Program-made: the position numbers and the translations under genes | From: Azolla pinnata | Taxonomy: Eukaryota; Streptophyta; Polypodiopsida; Salviniales; Salviniaceae | Reading direction: 5' to 3' | DNA: 64,000 nucleotides | NCBI GenBank assembly: GCA_037176905.1 | Contig: JBBBWG010008446.1 | Coordinates: 29,006 to 93,005, forward strand | In this document: in pieces, positions 45,856 to 64,000 of the stretch | Layout of the letters: each line of letters begins with the position of its first letter | How positions within the stretch are numbered: the first letter of the stretch is position 1 | The notes under the pieces: generated by a model | Database searches by the model: none | What the model saw: only the letters and a program-made list of their open reading frames with translations | Told to the model about the DNA's origin: nothing

Positions 45856-48800
45856 ATGGAATCTCTGGAATCTCTGAGATTCGCCTCTGCATTCAGGGGC
45901 CATGGCAGCCTCTTCCTCCCTTCCCTTCCCCGCTCCACTCTCCCACCCAAATGGCTCTCCATCTCCGGAAGCTTAGACACAGACAAGGTTTCCACCTCAC
46001 TCCCAGACACGGGCCGTCAGCAGCCCGGATTCTTGGAGGAGAAGAAGAGCAGGGGCGAACTCTTCATCGAGAAGGCCCTGTCTGGAAGGAGGAGTAAAGG
46101 TAGCGGATCGAGGCCTCCGACCAAGAAGGAGAAGAAAGAGCAGAGAGAGGATTACATGACCTTGTATAAGAGGCAAGGAACTGGGAAAGCTGGGTGCTAT
46201 GGATGTGGAGCTACGCTTCAAACCGAAGAGGAAGAAGCACCTGGATACGTTCCTTTGGACTTATATGAAACGGTATGTGTGTGCCCGTCTACTCTATATC
46301 GAGCATTCTATTCTATTTATTCTCTCTCTCTCTCTCTCCCTCTCTCTCTCGATCTGAATCAGGGTTCTTGTACAGTATTGCATTATAAATCTGGATCAGG
46401 CCATGATATTCAAAAGATACTCTTTTTTCCCTTCCTCTTTGTGAGTATGTGGTGATATTGTACACTCATGCATAATCAAAACCCAGTATGAATTGCTAGT
46501 TTATTAGAAGGATAAATGGAAACTGATATGCCTTGGATATGCATACCTGCATACACGCATACATTCACTAGTGATCTTTTTTTTTTAATGATAGAAGAGG
46601 TGAGAATATTCACAGCGAAGATACAACTTGAGAATATCTAATGTCTATCGTGGTATGCACTTACTTTTCTTTTACGGTCCAATGATTTCCTTTGCAAGTG
46701 GAAATCATCATTTAGGTTTTAGTTGGAATGTGAGCAGATTCTAAATTTAATCTGGTCTGATTGCATATGGTATGGTCTGATGCTGGTTCTGCACTTGTAG
46801 TCTATGTGGGCAGTCTTAACTTCGTTCCATGTTTAATTTTCGTTTGTTTTCTCTTGGGTTGAAATTCCTAGATGCTGCTTTTTCTGCACCGTCATCCATC
46901 CTGTAATAAGCTTAAGTGTCCTTTATCTGTTCCATTTATTCTTTAGTAAAGCTGAATGTCATCCATGTATGCATAAAAACTTTATTCTTAGCATGGGTTT
47001 ATGAACACTTCACTTTTGTTGGATTGCTGAATGAAATTTCAAAAGAAATTCAAGTATGGATTGCTGACAAATTATTTTCTTTGCAATAGAAAAAAAAGCA
47101 TCATCAGCTAAAGACAGTTTTGTGTGGAAGATGTCGCTCATTGACACATGGGCAAATGATTCCTGCAGTTGGTGGGCATGGAGGTTATGGTGGTGGGAAA
47201 AGGTTTGTTTCAGCCGAGCAACTTCGCATGGAACTCTTGCATCTTTGTAATGAGAAGGCATTGATTATAAAACTGGTATGCAAAATCATGCTTTTTCGAA
47301 ATTGAAAAAACGAAGCTTTTGGGTATTTATACTTCAATGTCTCAAGGGTATTTTTAGGTTGATATTATTGACTTCAATGGAAGCTTTTTAACACGGATAC
47401 GTGACATTGTTGGAGCTAACCCGATAGTTCTTGTCGCAACCAAGGTGGGATATACTGCTTACAATATAAAAAACGTACATTTTCATGCTGCTCTTGCTGT
47501 CATTGCAACTTAACATTCGAATTTTGGCTGTTAGATTGATTTGCTTCCAAAGGGTACCAACATGACAGCTGTTGCTGACTGGATCATGGAGTTCATAGCA
47601 CGTAAGAAACTTAAGTAAGTGAGGATCTCCAGAATTCACCTTGATATAAATTAGAAAACAGTAGAAATCATCAATGGTGCTCGAGGTAAAGGGATACATG
47701 TGTCGATTGAAGTATTTCATTGTCTTTCGGGAGAGAATCATTCATGTTTGCATGGTTTTCTATAAGTAGGCTTGGGCACCCCTGCAATCCAATCTCTGCA
47801 TTCTCTTGTCCTTGGGATAGCCCTCTTCAACATCTATAGTAAATCATGAGTCTGGAATAACCACTGTAGTCATACTAAGTTGGTTTGATGCTACTGCCTA
47901 TAATTGATGCTATTAAGCTTTTGATTTGCCCTGTATTGTTTGGATCTTATCTTTCATGAGTTTTTGATATTTCATCATGTGACTTTGGCTGAAAGCTTTG
48001 TGTTTTGCTGTTCTCATGCAGTGTAATATCTGTTCATTTGACAAGCTCTAAGTCCTTAAAGGGAATTTCAAATGTTGCTGCATTTATCCGTCAACAAAGA
48101 CAGGTATTGTTTGTTTTCATGTTCATTAAGAGAATTTTGTTGATATATAAGGGTTTTATTTGCTTACTTTTGCGTGAACGTTGCTGCTTACATTTTTCTC
48201 AACGAGGTCCAACAGTAGATAGTTTGAGTTGAATATACACAAAAGTGTATGCATATCTTAAATAGGATACAACTATATACTATAGGTTTCAGTTATATCT
48301 GAGCAGGACCTAATATACCTTCAGGAACCGTTAATTGAAGAAACAGCCCGTAGAAAATCATTTAATGGAGATAAAGTGGCTTTCTGATTTTCTTTTTCCT
48401 TCTAATGAATATTTTATGCTGATATTATTTTTGCCCCTCTTTTTATGATACATGGCAGGGTCGGAATGTCTATATTCTTGTAAGTACTATTCACTTTTTG
48501 TAAAATGGGAATAATTCAAAATGCTCATCATCACGTCATTACATTATCCTTGATGACGTTTTTTCAGGGATCAGCCAACGTTGGGAAGTCTGCCTTTGTG
48601 AGTGCAATTCTTCGTAAGTCAGTGGTTAATTTTGAACTTTTTGCATGTGAGTCATTCATTATTTGGCTTTGTGCTTTAAGATATATTGTATTCAGCAACA
48701 TTCCTGCACTGCAGAGGAACTTTCCAAAAGAGATTTTGCTGCTTCAGCTGCTCTACGGCATTTGCCTATCCAGTCTGCCATGCCTGGAACCACACTTGGG

Positions 48801-50438
48801 CCAATAGAAATAAAGCCTTTCACTGGAGGAGGGGTATGTTAGCTTACGTGAAAAGAAATGCACTATTTCGATGTGATTTGTTCTATTCTTTTTCGTTTTT
48901 TATTGAGAGGAGTGCTATATACTACTGCTGCTGTGAATTATTGGTTTGTAAATATAAGTTCTTTAGTTTCTTGTACTGAAGGAAGGTAATCTAGATGAAG
49001 ATTTAATGGATAAACATGATCTGTCCTTTGATATAATTCCCTTTTCCAGATTTGTTTCGATGGCATGTGAATCCTTGTTTTATTTTTACTTTTTACGAGT
49101 CCAATGGTGGTATCTCAACCTCTGTATTTTCTCTTATTGCCAGAGTTTGTTTGACACGCCAGGGTTACATGTGCATCACAGAATGGCCGCTGTGGTATCT
49201 CCAAATGACTTAACTCTTCTAGCCCCTCGACGTCGACTCCAAGAACACCTTGTAGCACCATCTGTACTCGGAAGAGTTCCAAAGTTATTCCCTTCTCAGC
49301 TAGATGATTTTCCTTTTGAGTTAATTGATGAGATGAATTTCATGGACAGAGTTTCTCCCCGAGAAACCGAATCCCCTTTGCAGCTTGCAAATGCTGAAGA
49401 CGAAGTTGAAACTAGCTTGTCAGGGAAATCAGTGTTCTGGGGAGGCATCATAAGAGTGGATGTCATCAAGGTAATCGATGTTTTCACCTGTTAATTATTT
49501 GTAGTTTAATTGCTTATATTTCAGTTGTTGACTTGCTTTTTCCTTGCAACGATAGGCTCCACCATATGTTTGTTTGTGCTTTTATGGCCCCAATGCGATA
49601 ACCAAAGAAATTGTTGCGACTTCAGAAGCTGATGAATTTTACAAGGTTTGTTGAAAGTCCCCTATAAAGCAGGACATCGTAAGTCTTTTTCTGATCACCT
49701 TACTGCTGGAAATCAGGAACAACTAGGCCAAAAGCTTTCACCTCCTACAAGCAAAGAAGGTTGGCCAGGGCTTTCAAAGAAACACACTCTCAAATTAATG
49801 TTCGAGTCGTGGCATACGTAAGTTTCATTGATCCAATCATTTTACTGTATTTCATGCCATGGAGCTCAAAGATCTGTTGAGAGTCAAACTGAGGCTAGAA
49901 ATAGGTCCAACTAGTAAATTGTGATACTTTGCTATAGATATGGTGTGTACAAGTCATAGCTGACTAATAGGGTTAGTGTTGCGAAGGAATGATGACTCTT
50001 ATATCTGTTCAAAGGTATTTATATCTATGTTATATATACTAAAAGCCCTACCGGTGTCTTTATCCTTAGCTTTACTCAATTATGTGGTTAGTTCCTATTT
50101 TCCCCCTGCCTCTACGAACTTTCTTGTTTGCACTTAAATGCATATTTACAGCAATGGTTGTGCTTTGTTTTCCTTGTAGGCCTGCATGTGACATTGCAAT
50201 TTCAGGGCTTGGATGGGTGACGGTCGAGTCTCGGTATAAAGATATCGTTGAAGATGTAGATAGTGAAATGATGGATAACATCGACCGACAAGTAGAGCTA
50301 GTAATTCATACACCCAAGTCAGTCGAGGTGTTTGTGAGACCTCCGTTACCGGCGGGTCGTCGTAGTAATGAATGGTATGAGTTCAGGGAGATGTCTGACA
50401 AAGAGCTAGAGGCAAGGCCACAAGTGTACTTGCCGTGA
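45856..50438 (+). CDS. NOA1: NOA1/RIF1 plastid circularly permuted GTPase (YqeH family)
   Basis: Chloroplast GTPase needed for plastid ribosome function, first described as NO-associated 1. Exons: 45856-46272, 47090-47275, 47358-47444, 47535-47614, 48022-48103, 48459-48479, 48568-48613, 48715-48833, 49144-49470, 49556-49645, 49717-49817 and 50180-50438, phases consistent, 604 residues (about 560 in Arabidopsis). The N-terminus is rich in Ser/Arg and fits a transit peptide. The zinc finger is C114-x2-C117 and C151-x2-C154. GTPase motifs appear in permuted order: G4 TKID at 229-232, then G1 GSANVGKS at 292-299, the G2 threonine in PGTT at 330-333, and G3 DTPG at 350-353. The C-terminal domain ends in RPPLPAGRRSNEWYEFREMS. 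Exon 6 is a 21-nt microexon (GRNVYIL). The family assignment is firm because whole stretches such as KIDLLPKGTNM and VHLTSSKSLKGIS match remembered NOA1 sequence. Confidence 0.95.
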
Positions 50439-53400
50439 AACAAAAAGCTCATTTTCAGTCATGGAGATGGCTAAGAGCATATAGACAAGAAGATGTTTTA
50501 GGCTTATGCAGAAAAACAAAGTCTTCAAACGGCGTGGGAAATCAGAATCACATGATACAGGAATGCTGAAAAACTGCAGCTTCAATGCAGCGTATATGTA
50601 TTATGTTCCACAAACCCCCAAAGCAATGGGAATGAACGAATGCTCAACAGAATGGCTTGGTACACTATAATCTGTCAATAACCCAAAACTTGCCCTTTGT
50701 TAGGCATTTGCCAGATTCATGTCCAGCCTCATGTTGACCACATCGTGAGCTTCGTCGCGATTTCCTTGTGGTATATGTATATTGAACCATGCTAGTGGTA
50801 ACGAAGTATTTGCTCAGGGGGGGCGTTTTAAACCGATCGCCTCAAATTTCTAGCCATCGTTTATGTCAATGTCAATGAGAAGAAGTGACTTGACAGTCAG
50901 CACAAATGCATTGGAGCAAGACAGAGTGCGAAGATGTTTCTATATTATCGAGGTTGTATGTGTATGACATGGTATTCTCTCTCTTTTCTTTCTTTTTTAT
51001 GTTCTACCCTGGTGGTAGGCCAACTATCATTTTGCCTAAACTTTATTGTACCTATATATAAGACTTCACCCACAATCTCTTTCACAGTTCATACTCTTGG
51101 AAACTTAAACCAATGTTGCCCAATATTCTACAGATCTTTGGTGGGACTACCTCCCCCATGAGATGGCCTTGATTTCCTTTTACATGATGAAGAAGATGAG
51201 CAGGCAAGATGAAGAGTCGCAGGAAATCAGAAGTTCTGTTTTTTCTTTTTTTTGTCTTCTCCATTGAATGATTTCAGTTTGCAGCTGGTAACAGCATTCA
51301 GGACAAGGAGAAAGAATGCAATCATGTTCATTCTGGAAGGGTAGATGAGCATTTCTACCAGATTGAAGGCCAAAGTATGAACTGAAGGAAGAAAAATGGG
51401 CACGAGGACTCATCACCAATGCAAATTTATCACAAAACTGCGATTGTAGTTGTTCAGGTAGCAGTAAAATGCCGCATCGCTTGTAGAACTTGGTAACTTC
51501 AAATTTATTTTTAACTTCAATGCCTTGTGTTTTTTGTTAGGCAAAGTGTCAGAGAAGATCGCCGTTATTAGCTCGATGTGCCACATCGCGGATATTTCCA
51601 GCTCCGTATTAATGGGCAGCAGAAGTGCCGACATGATTAACAACATTGGAAAAATTTGATTCATTTTGACACTATCAATTGAAATGTGCCTCTAATTCCA
51701 GCAAAATGCAGTATACCTACCGAAGGTATGAACAATAGAGAATACTGATCCATCATCTGTAGAGAATATGTGAAATTCTAAATCCATTTGCTTCTCTTCA
51801 TTCCCATGACAGTATTGGAAGTTATGACCAATAGAAAATACTGATTCGATCATCGGTACAATATTTGAAATTCCAATTCCGTTTGCTCCTCTTCATTCCC
51901 ATCATATTATTTGGAAGGTATGAGCAATAGGAACTGCTGCATCGTCAGTCGAGTATGTGAAATTCCAATTCCATTTGCTTCCCTATATATTGCGATGATA
52001 GTATTGGGAAAGGAACCCTGTGGAATTTCTGTTAACATTTGGTATCAAACAAACAATCGGTGACTCCATTATACTACTAGGAAGGCTCCATACAATCAAA
52101 CAATGGTCATGATGATGTAAGCCTGGATCGAGAGCGAATCAGTTGGTGAACAGATCGAATCGGTTTTTTTTTCATCGATATACATTTCATGGAGTGCAAT
52201 CCGATTAAGTCCTTTTTTCTTTTCGCTTGTTTGCTTGTGTAGGCAAAGCAATGGCCCCTGATTTGCTGGTATATTTGTAGCAGATCCCAGAATCAGAGGA
52301 TCGGGGTGTGATGAAACTGGCAAAAACACCAGATCTGCAGATGTATTTGCTTTGGTGCCCTATTACGATAATGAGCGCGATTCTCTATTCGATCGATCAA
52401 TACATGTAGGAATGATGTAATTAATAGCCACATTTGACGTGATGAAATTGCCCCACACGATCTGTTTCTGTTGAGCTACTCCGTCTTCTTCTTTTTTTTT
52501 TTCCTTTTTCTCTTTTACCGGAGTCTGTTTCCGATGACAACAGCCTCCATGGATCTGGAAAAAAGCTCGACAGGGAAAGCGGGCGAAGGCGAAAGAGCGT
52601 GAACCAGACAGGAGGGCACCGTAACGCAGAAGGCGAAGAAACAGAGAAGACAGTTCGACGCTGTTATTGTTCTTGCTATACTGTTATTGTTGTTGGTGTA
52701 CCTGCAGACATGATTCGCACACGTAAAAGGCCCGGTTTTACGCATGGCGTTCGCTGAGGAACCTCGAGCATTAATGGGACCCACTGTATGTCTCCTCCGG
52801 TGGCATCGATCGGTTGTTTTCGGGCATTTGAAAACAAATCAGACAGACAGATCGACCCTTGATCACAAGAGTTTCCGAATCGCTCGCCTTGCACTTTCAC
52901 GCGTTACTGATGATCTGAAACGACTTCTTCTGCTTACTTCTGGCGTAACAAACGCTCCGATGACGATTCGAGAACCTGGAAAGGAAAAAAAAAGAAAAGG
53001 AGCACTCGTCGATTGCATCTGCGTCTTCTGTTGCTCTTCTTTTCTTTTTTATTATTATTTTTGATCGAAGCCGCCGCTTGTGTCTATGGCCTTGAGTTTC
53101 AGAATTTAGATTTTTTCATGCCATCTGATCGCCTATTTCATTGTCTTTGATTCGTCCATATGAACTCTGACAAGCGAATGATCAATCGATCAAGCAATCA
53201 GTAGCAGGAATCCGCTCTATCGAAAAAACTCGAAACAACTCTTCTCTGTTTTTCCCCTGAACTGTGCTGCTTGCATGTTCCGCACTTGACTACTTCGTGT
53301 AAGGAACTTCTCAATGTTTGTGTCAAAGGCAAACATCCCATTTAGTATACGCACCGAAGGTTTTCTCGCCTTCTAAATTTAGATGGATCAGCTACTGGAG

Positions 53401-54082
53401 TTAGTAACGACACGGTGCCTCTTGATATACGTGAACCGCACACTCAGTTGGTTGGCTTGCTAAAAATCGGCTCCAGATGTCAGCAGACTTCGAGCTTATT
53501 TCGCTCTTGCATCTGGTTTTGCTTGTCAAATAAGGAGCGAGCTCCCATCACCGCGATCAGAAGATTACAGGTAAACACACACAGTATAAAGCGAGTCTGA
53601 AATTGTTCAGACTTCGCACCTAACGATCGAAACACGGGAGTCTGTAGCGAAGGTCCTCCATAACCAAGTTTAGTCTTGCAGTAGGGAGGACAACTTTCGG
53701 GTCTAACAAACTCCTTATAAAAAAGGACAATCGCTCGTTCGCCAAAGAAAGGAATCGCCGAAAACCGAAGCACAAATCCAGAGCAGAAGCAGCTGAAAAA
53801 GCACTGTAAGTATATGCTGGGTCGATTCGGAGCGGGCGATCTGGTGGTCACCGCGTCTGAATCTAGAGCTCCCTGCGATCGGCGTCAACGAGCCGTCGAT
53901 CGCGATCTTCTCTCACCGATGGATGGAGCAGAGCAGAGCAAGAGCAGAGCAGAGCTCGGGCGAGAGACAACGGCGACGAAGAGAAGCCGGAGGCAGCAGA
54001 TTCCAGACTTTTGCAGCTGGCTGGGCGAGGGAATCTTCTCGAGATCCTCCTGGGGAATGTCTGGAAAACAGCAGAGGCTGGA
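50439..54082. other. Spacer between NOA1 and P450 reductase genes, left part
   Basis: The first few hundred bases are NOA1 3' region. A three-copy repeat lies at 51722-52000. Frames up to about 120 codons exist on both strands (for example 52744-53064 plus and 53480-53851 minus), but none has a recognisable domain or splice partner. Poly-T tracts occur near 52490 and 53040. I see no gene. Confidence 0.5.
51722..52000. repeat. About 96-bp tandem repeat, three copies
   Basis: The word GGTATGA(A/G)CAATAG(A/G) recurs near 51725, 51820 (as GTTATGACCAATAG) and 51917. Each copy carries ATGTGAAATTC(T/C)AA or TTTGAAATTCCAA and CCATTTGCTTC(T/C)C later in the unit. Confidence 0.85.
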
Positions 54083-54445
54083 GTAATGCATGCATGCATG
54101 TGCAGATGCATGTATGGATGAAGCAATCATGTATGTATGTGTGTGTGTATGTATGTATGTATGTATGTATGTGTGCATGTGTGTATGTGTGTGTGTGTAT
54201 GTATGTATGTATGTATGTGTGCATGTATGTATGTATGTGTGTGTATGTATGTATGTATGTATGTGTGTGTATGTGTATGTATGCATGCGTGGAGAATGTA
54301 CATACATGCATGCTGCGTGCACCTCATGTTGGACGCATGTGTGGATGCATGCGTGGGTGATGATGTACATGCTTGTATGCATGTGCGCGCGCGCGTGCAT
54401 GCATGCATGCATGCATGCATGGATGGTATGCGTGCATGCATTGCT
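54083..54445. repeat. Compound TGTA/TGCA/TGTG microsatellite
   Basis: About 360 bp of ATGCATGC, GTATGTAT and GTGTGTGT words. It includes a pure (GCAT/TGCA) run near 54397-54420 and a CGCGCGCG run at 54386-54394. Alternating purine-pyrimidine sequence on this scale can adopt Z-DNA or cruciform forms. Frames of 115-175 codons on both strands are repeat translations (Cys-Met-Tyr-Val or His-Thr-Tyr-Ile). Confidence 0.97.
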
Positions 54446-55611
54446 GGTGTAAATAGACTTAAAGGGGCGGACATGTCCCCATATTGTGGAAGGGAGCGTT
54501 CACACGTGTGCGTGGCAGGGGCCAGGGGTTAGGCGCGACGCCGACCGGCCAACGCCGGTGGAGCATTAAATTGCCACCGCCTATCGCCGGTCTCCCTCTT
54601 TCTCCTTCCTTCTTCCTTCTTCCCTTCTCTGCGTATCTCTGTGTTGTCTCTCTCCTTTTGCTGCTTCTCGCCATAGCCAGCGGACTTCCGAGCTCTCTCT
54701 CTCTCTCTCTCTCTCGCCCGCTTCACAGCGCAGGCGCAGCGAGAAGGAAGGAGCGCGGAGGCGGAGGCGAAGGTGGAGGCGAAGGTGGAGGCGGAGACGC
54801 GAAACTGCTCCCTTCTGTTTTTTCTCCGCTGTCGAAGAAACGTACCTCTAATCTCGCCTTCTCCTTCTCCTTCTCCTTCTCCTTCTCCTTCTCCTTCTCC
54901 TTCTCTTCTCTCCGCAGGTCTGCTCCCGATTTCTTCTGGCTCAGGTACACACACACACACACACACACAAACTCTCTCTTTTCTCTCTCTCTCTCTCTCT
55001 CTCTCTCGCCGTCTTTCTTCCCGATTCCTTCCAAATTTCTCTCGTTTTTTTTTCCCGTTCGTCCGTGCAATGCTCCTTTCTTTAGTGTTTGTACTCTCTC
55101 GTAGCTCTCTGCCGACTGTAAATCCCTAGCGGCTTCATACGATTCTCGAATCGTTTTCGCGCCGGCGTGATTCTTCATCCGAGCTTGCGAGCCCCTCCGA
55201 ATCTACACAGGTACAGACGGCGTTTCTCCCTCCATCTCCCTCCCTCTCCCTCTCTCTCTCTCTCTCTGGCTTCTCTTCACCATAATCTTCACCATCTCCT
55301 TTCTTTTGACTTCTCTATCTTGCAAAATCTCAATTTTTTCTTTCGTAATTGTAGTCTATCCCCGTATGTTCTTTTGCCCATCCGAAAGCCATAGCTCGCA
55401 GCAGGTTTTTCTTTCGATGCTCCATGTTTTGATCCATGTGATGGTCGTCCGGTCTATTTCACGTTACAGGAAGTATCCATACCTGAATTTTGGAGGGGAA
55501 GCGGTGTTGATAAAGCAGCGTCTCTTCCGCGTCAACCATTTCGTTAGTCATTGAAATTTCCTCTGCCAATCTTCAAATCAGTTTCAAAGTAGCTCCTTCT
55601 TCAGCCTTACG
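54446..55611. other. Promoter and leader of the P450 reductase gene
   Basis: CT-rich sequence typical of a plant leader: a CT run at 54693-54713, a (CCTTCT)8 run at about 54857-54906, an AC run at 54947-54969 and a long CT run at 54982-55007, then another at 55248-55267. No TATA box stands out. An intron within the leader is possible but I cannot place it. Large spurious frames occur on both strands because of the repeats. Confidence 0.6.
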
Positions 55612-62053
<6,442 letters not shown>

Positions 62054-63763
62054 ACTGAAGTAAGGAGCATTTTGTAGTAAAAAAGATAAGATACACGATT
62101 TGATGTTTGTTCTTCGCCGGTATTTGAGAAGTTGCGCGTCAAGCAGCTTCTTAATGGGATGTGAGGCAGGACAGGTAGTACCAGCACATAAAAGTTGACG
62201 ATTGTAACAAATATTTGTGAAGTCATCGTCTACACGGAGATGTGTAAGAAAACAAAACTCGAGGTTGGCAAGTAAATGGCCTCTTGATGGTGCATCGCTT
62301 CTTGATGGAAGAGACGACAGTACATAGAGGAAGATTGTCGTACTCGAATCGATCTTTCTTCGACAATATCGGACATAAAAAAACCATGCTTTCATATTGT
62401 TATTATGATTATTATTACTATTCTTTCCTGTTGTGTAGGCCGCTCTACACAGTACCAACTATATTTGGTGGCTTTGAGCAAGGAACTGTGATTTATTTGA
62501 TCATAATCTATATAATTTGAGCTCTTGTTTGTGATAGATGTACAGACAAGAAAGAGTTTAAGAAACAACAGAGGTCCAAGGCTTTTGTAGCTCCATTGAA
62601 CTTTTGATAAAGAAAAGAAGAAGATTATGTAAATGTGGTTATTGAAATCTAGGTTTGCGTTTCGGCACGGCGATCTTCTTCTGGTGGGTGGGCCGGAACT
62701 TCTTCCTTCCTTTGGCTTCCTGTTGTTTTCCTTGTGTGCTTGCTCCACCTCCATAATGCAAGGAAAGAGGTAAAGAAAAAGAAGAGAGGAAAAGCTCCTT
62801 TTTTATGGTTTTACCTAACTGCTTTTGATATGGCAGATTTCTGAATGCTATTTGGAAGGTAAAAACAGAAAAAGAAGTGGTTCCTGAACACAAAGAGGTA
62901 GATGCACACAAAGATTGGAAGGTATATTAACTGTTTTCCCGTGACCCACCGACTTCAGTGATTTTGTTCGCTCCGCCTAACTTCTTGTTATGCAGACTTT
63001 TTTGCAGTCAAATGCAGAGAAGGATTGCTTTACCCCAAAGCTCTTGAGTTAAGAAAATTCTGTACCTTGGTAATCGAACGAAGGTTTGAAGAGCATCATC
63101 AATGGGATCGCGAGCTCGTTCGCTGATATGATTTAGATGCATCGTAAAACAGAAAAATCGCTGCGGCACAAATTGTCGATTGCATATTCATCACTGCCGC
63201 TCTTGCTCTACTCTTCTACGGTGCTCTCGAACACTATGAAAGTATCTGTAGCAAAGGTTTGATAGTAGAGAGCAAAGGTCTGATAGTAGAGAGGACTTCA
63301 CATGCACAAGCTAATGTCGGCTGTCTTCGTTTCTTCTTGGCTTCTATTCGAAGCATTTCTCACACTCTCTCATTGTTCGCAAGACTCCAAGCTCCCGATC
63401 GCTTTGCAGAACTGTTGCAGACACTCTGCATTTTACACATCTGACCTCAATGAGACGTGCAAAGTCTCGGTCACTGAGGAGCTCTAGTCGTGCCCTATTG
63501 AGGATCGACCGGATGCTGGTGACGACGAGAAGCATCGCAATCTTGATTCTGCGCCCGTAATTGCTCGCAGCTTCCTTCTGCTCTCGCGTGTTCTACCTCG
63601 TTTGGAACAGCTCCTGCTCTTGTCGGCTACACACGTGTGTGCGCTTTCGACACGTGTTTCCCCAGTTGGAACACGATCCAGTATCTGCTCGGCGATCGGA
63701 TCAGCGCCGCGACGGAGAACAAGCATCTTTAATCCTGTGCCCAATCAATCAATCAATCAATCG
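62054..63763. other. Right-hand spacer after the P450 reductase
   Basis: Starts with the reductase 3' region. On the minus strand 62639-62760 reads a very basic peptide ending GRKKFRPTHQKKIAVPKRKP then RFQ and stop; it could be the last exon of a minus-strand gene, but I find no upstream exon and no family. A 21 bp repeat (GATAGTAGAGAGCAAAGGT) occurs twice at about 63240-63290. An ATCA run sits at 63743-63762. No other gene is supported. Confidence 0.45.
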
Positions 63764-64000
63764 GTGGCGATACAGACATACTTCCCTTCCAAACCGGCTT
63801 CTATCTGTGGCAAGTGACTCCTTGCTTCTTGCATGTGGTTTTTAGGGTTTGGGGATTTTAGGGTTTTTGTTTTGAAATGCCCAGAAAAGTGAGGCAGATG
63901 TAAGAGAGAAAATGTGGCGATATAGACATACTTCCCTTCCAAACCGGCTTCTATCTGTGGCAAGTGACTCCTTGCTTCTTGCATGTGGTTTTTAGGGTTT
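63764..64000. repeat. 150-bp tandem repeat with TTTAGGG words, cut by the window end
   Basis: Copy one covers 63764-63913 and copy two starts at 63914 and is truncated at 64000. Over the 87 shared bases I see a single difference (CAGACATA versus TAGACATA). Each copy contains CTTCCCTTCCAAACCGGCTT and ends in TTTTTAGGGTTT, so TTTAGGG-type sequence again appears at the window edge. The near identity implies a recent or homogenised array that probably continues outside. Confidence 0.93.

Noticed and set aside
52515-53851. Frames of 74-123 codons between NOA1 and the reductase
   Set aside because: No homology recognised, conflicting strands and no conserved splice pattern.
53885-54532. Long Cys/Val/Met-rich and His/Thr/Tyr-rich frames on both strands
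   Set aside because: They translate the TGTA/TGCA microsatellite, with open frames in several phases at once and no start context or domain.

Overview
The window is nuclear DNA of a land plant. Seven protein genes can be joined exon by exon with phase-consistent splice sites, and all belong to plant families: a long DYW-type PPR editing factor, mitoribosomal protein mS33, a plant spatacsin homologue, a Golgi cyclophilin of the CYP21-4 type, a RINT-1/TIP20 tethering protein, the plastid GTPase NOA1/RIF1 and NADPH-cytochrome P450 reductase. Exons are short, introns run from under 100 bp to 2.4 kb, and density is about one gene per 9 kb. I see no intact transposon. The PPR style and gene density would suit a seed-free plant with a small genome, for example a water fern; this is an inference from memory of such proteins, not a measured placement.

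Layout: 1-2595 is GATC/GGAT-rich satellite and unique DNA with one doubtful exon near 140. 2596-6502 (+) is the PPR gene. 7767-9518 (-) is mS33, in two exons with a 1.43 kb intron. 9630-10870 is a TTTAGGG-type array directly upstream of the mS33 start. 11000-12300 holds degenerate and duplicated sequence. 13801-32047 (+) is the spatacsin gene, 24 coding exons for 3119 residues, preceded by a leader region that contains a 267 bp tandem duplication. 34762-37612 (+) is the cyclophilin, 39057-44088 (-) the RINT1-like gene, 45856-50438 (+) NOA1 and 55612-62053 (+) the P450 reductase. The RINT1-like and NOA1 genes are divergent and separated by two satellite-like arrays. The window ends inside a 150 bp repeat with TTTAGGG.

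Functions fall into two groups. PPR-DYW, mS33 and NOA1 serve organelle gene expression and translation. Spatacsin, CYP21-4, RINT1-like and the reductase act in the lysosome/vacuole, Golgi and ER. Nothing indicates co-regulation; the grouping is probably chance.

I found no convincing new biological system. The observations most worth checking are the telo-box-like array fused to a ribosomal-protein gene promoter, a GC-AG intron in the reductase, a 21-nt microexon in NOA1, a PPR-DYW protein ending in CNY, and several local tandem duplications in introns and spacers. All exon borders were placed by eye from splice consensus, reading frame and remembered family sequences, without transcript data.
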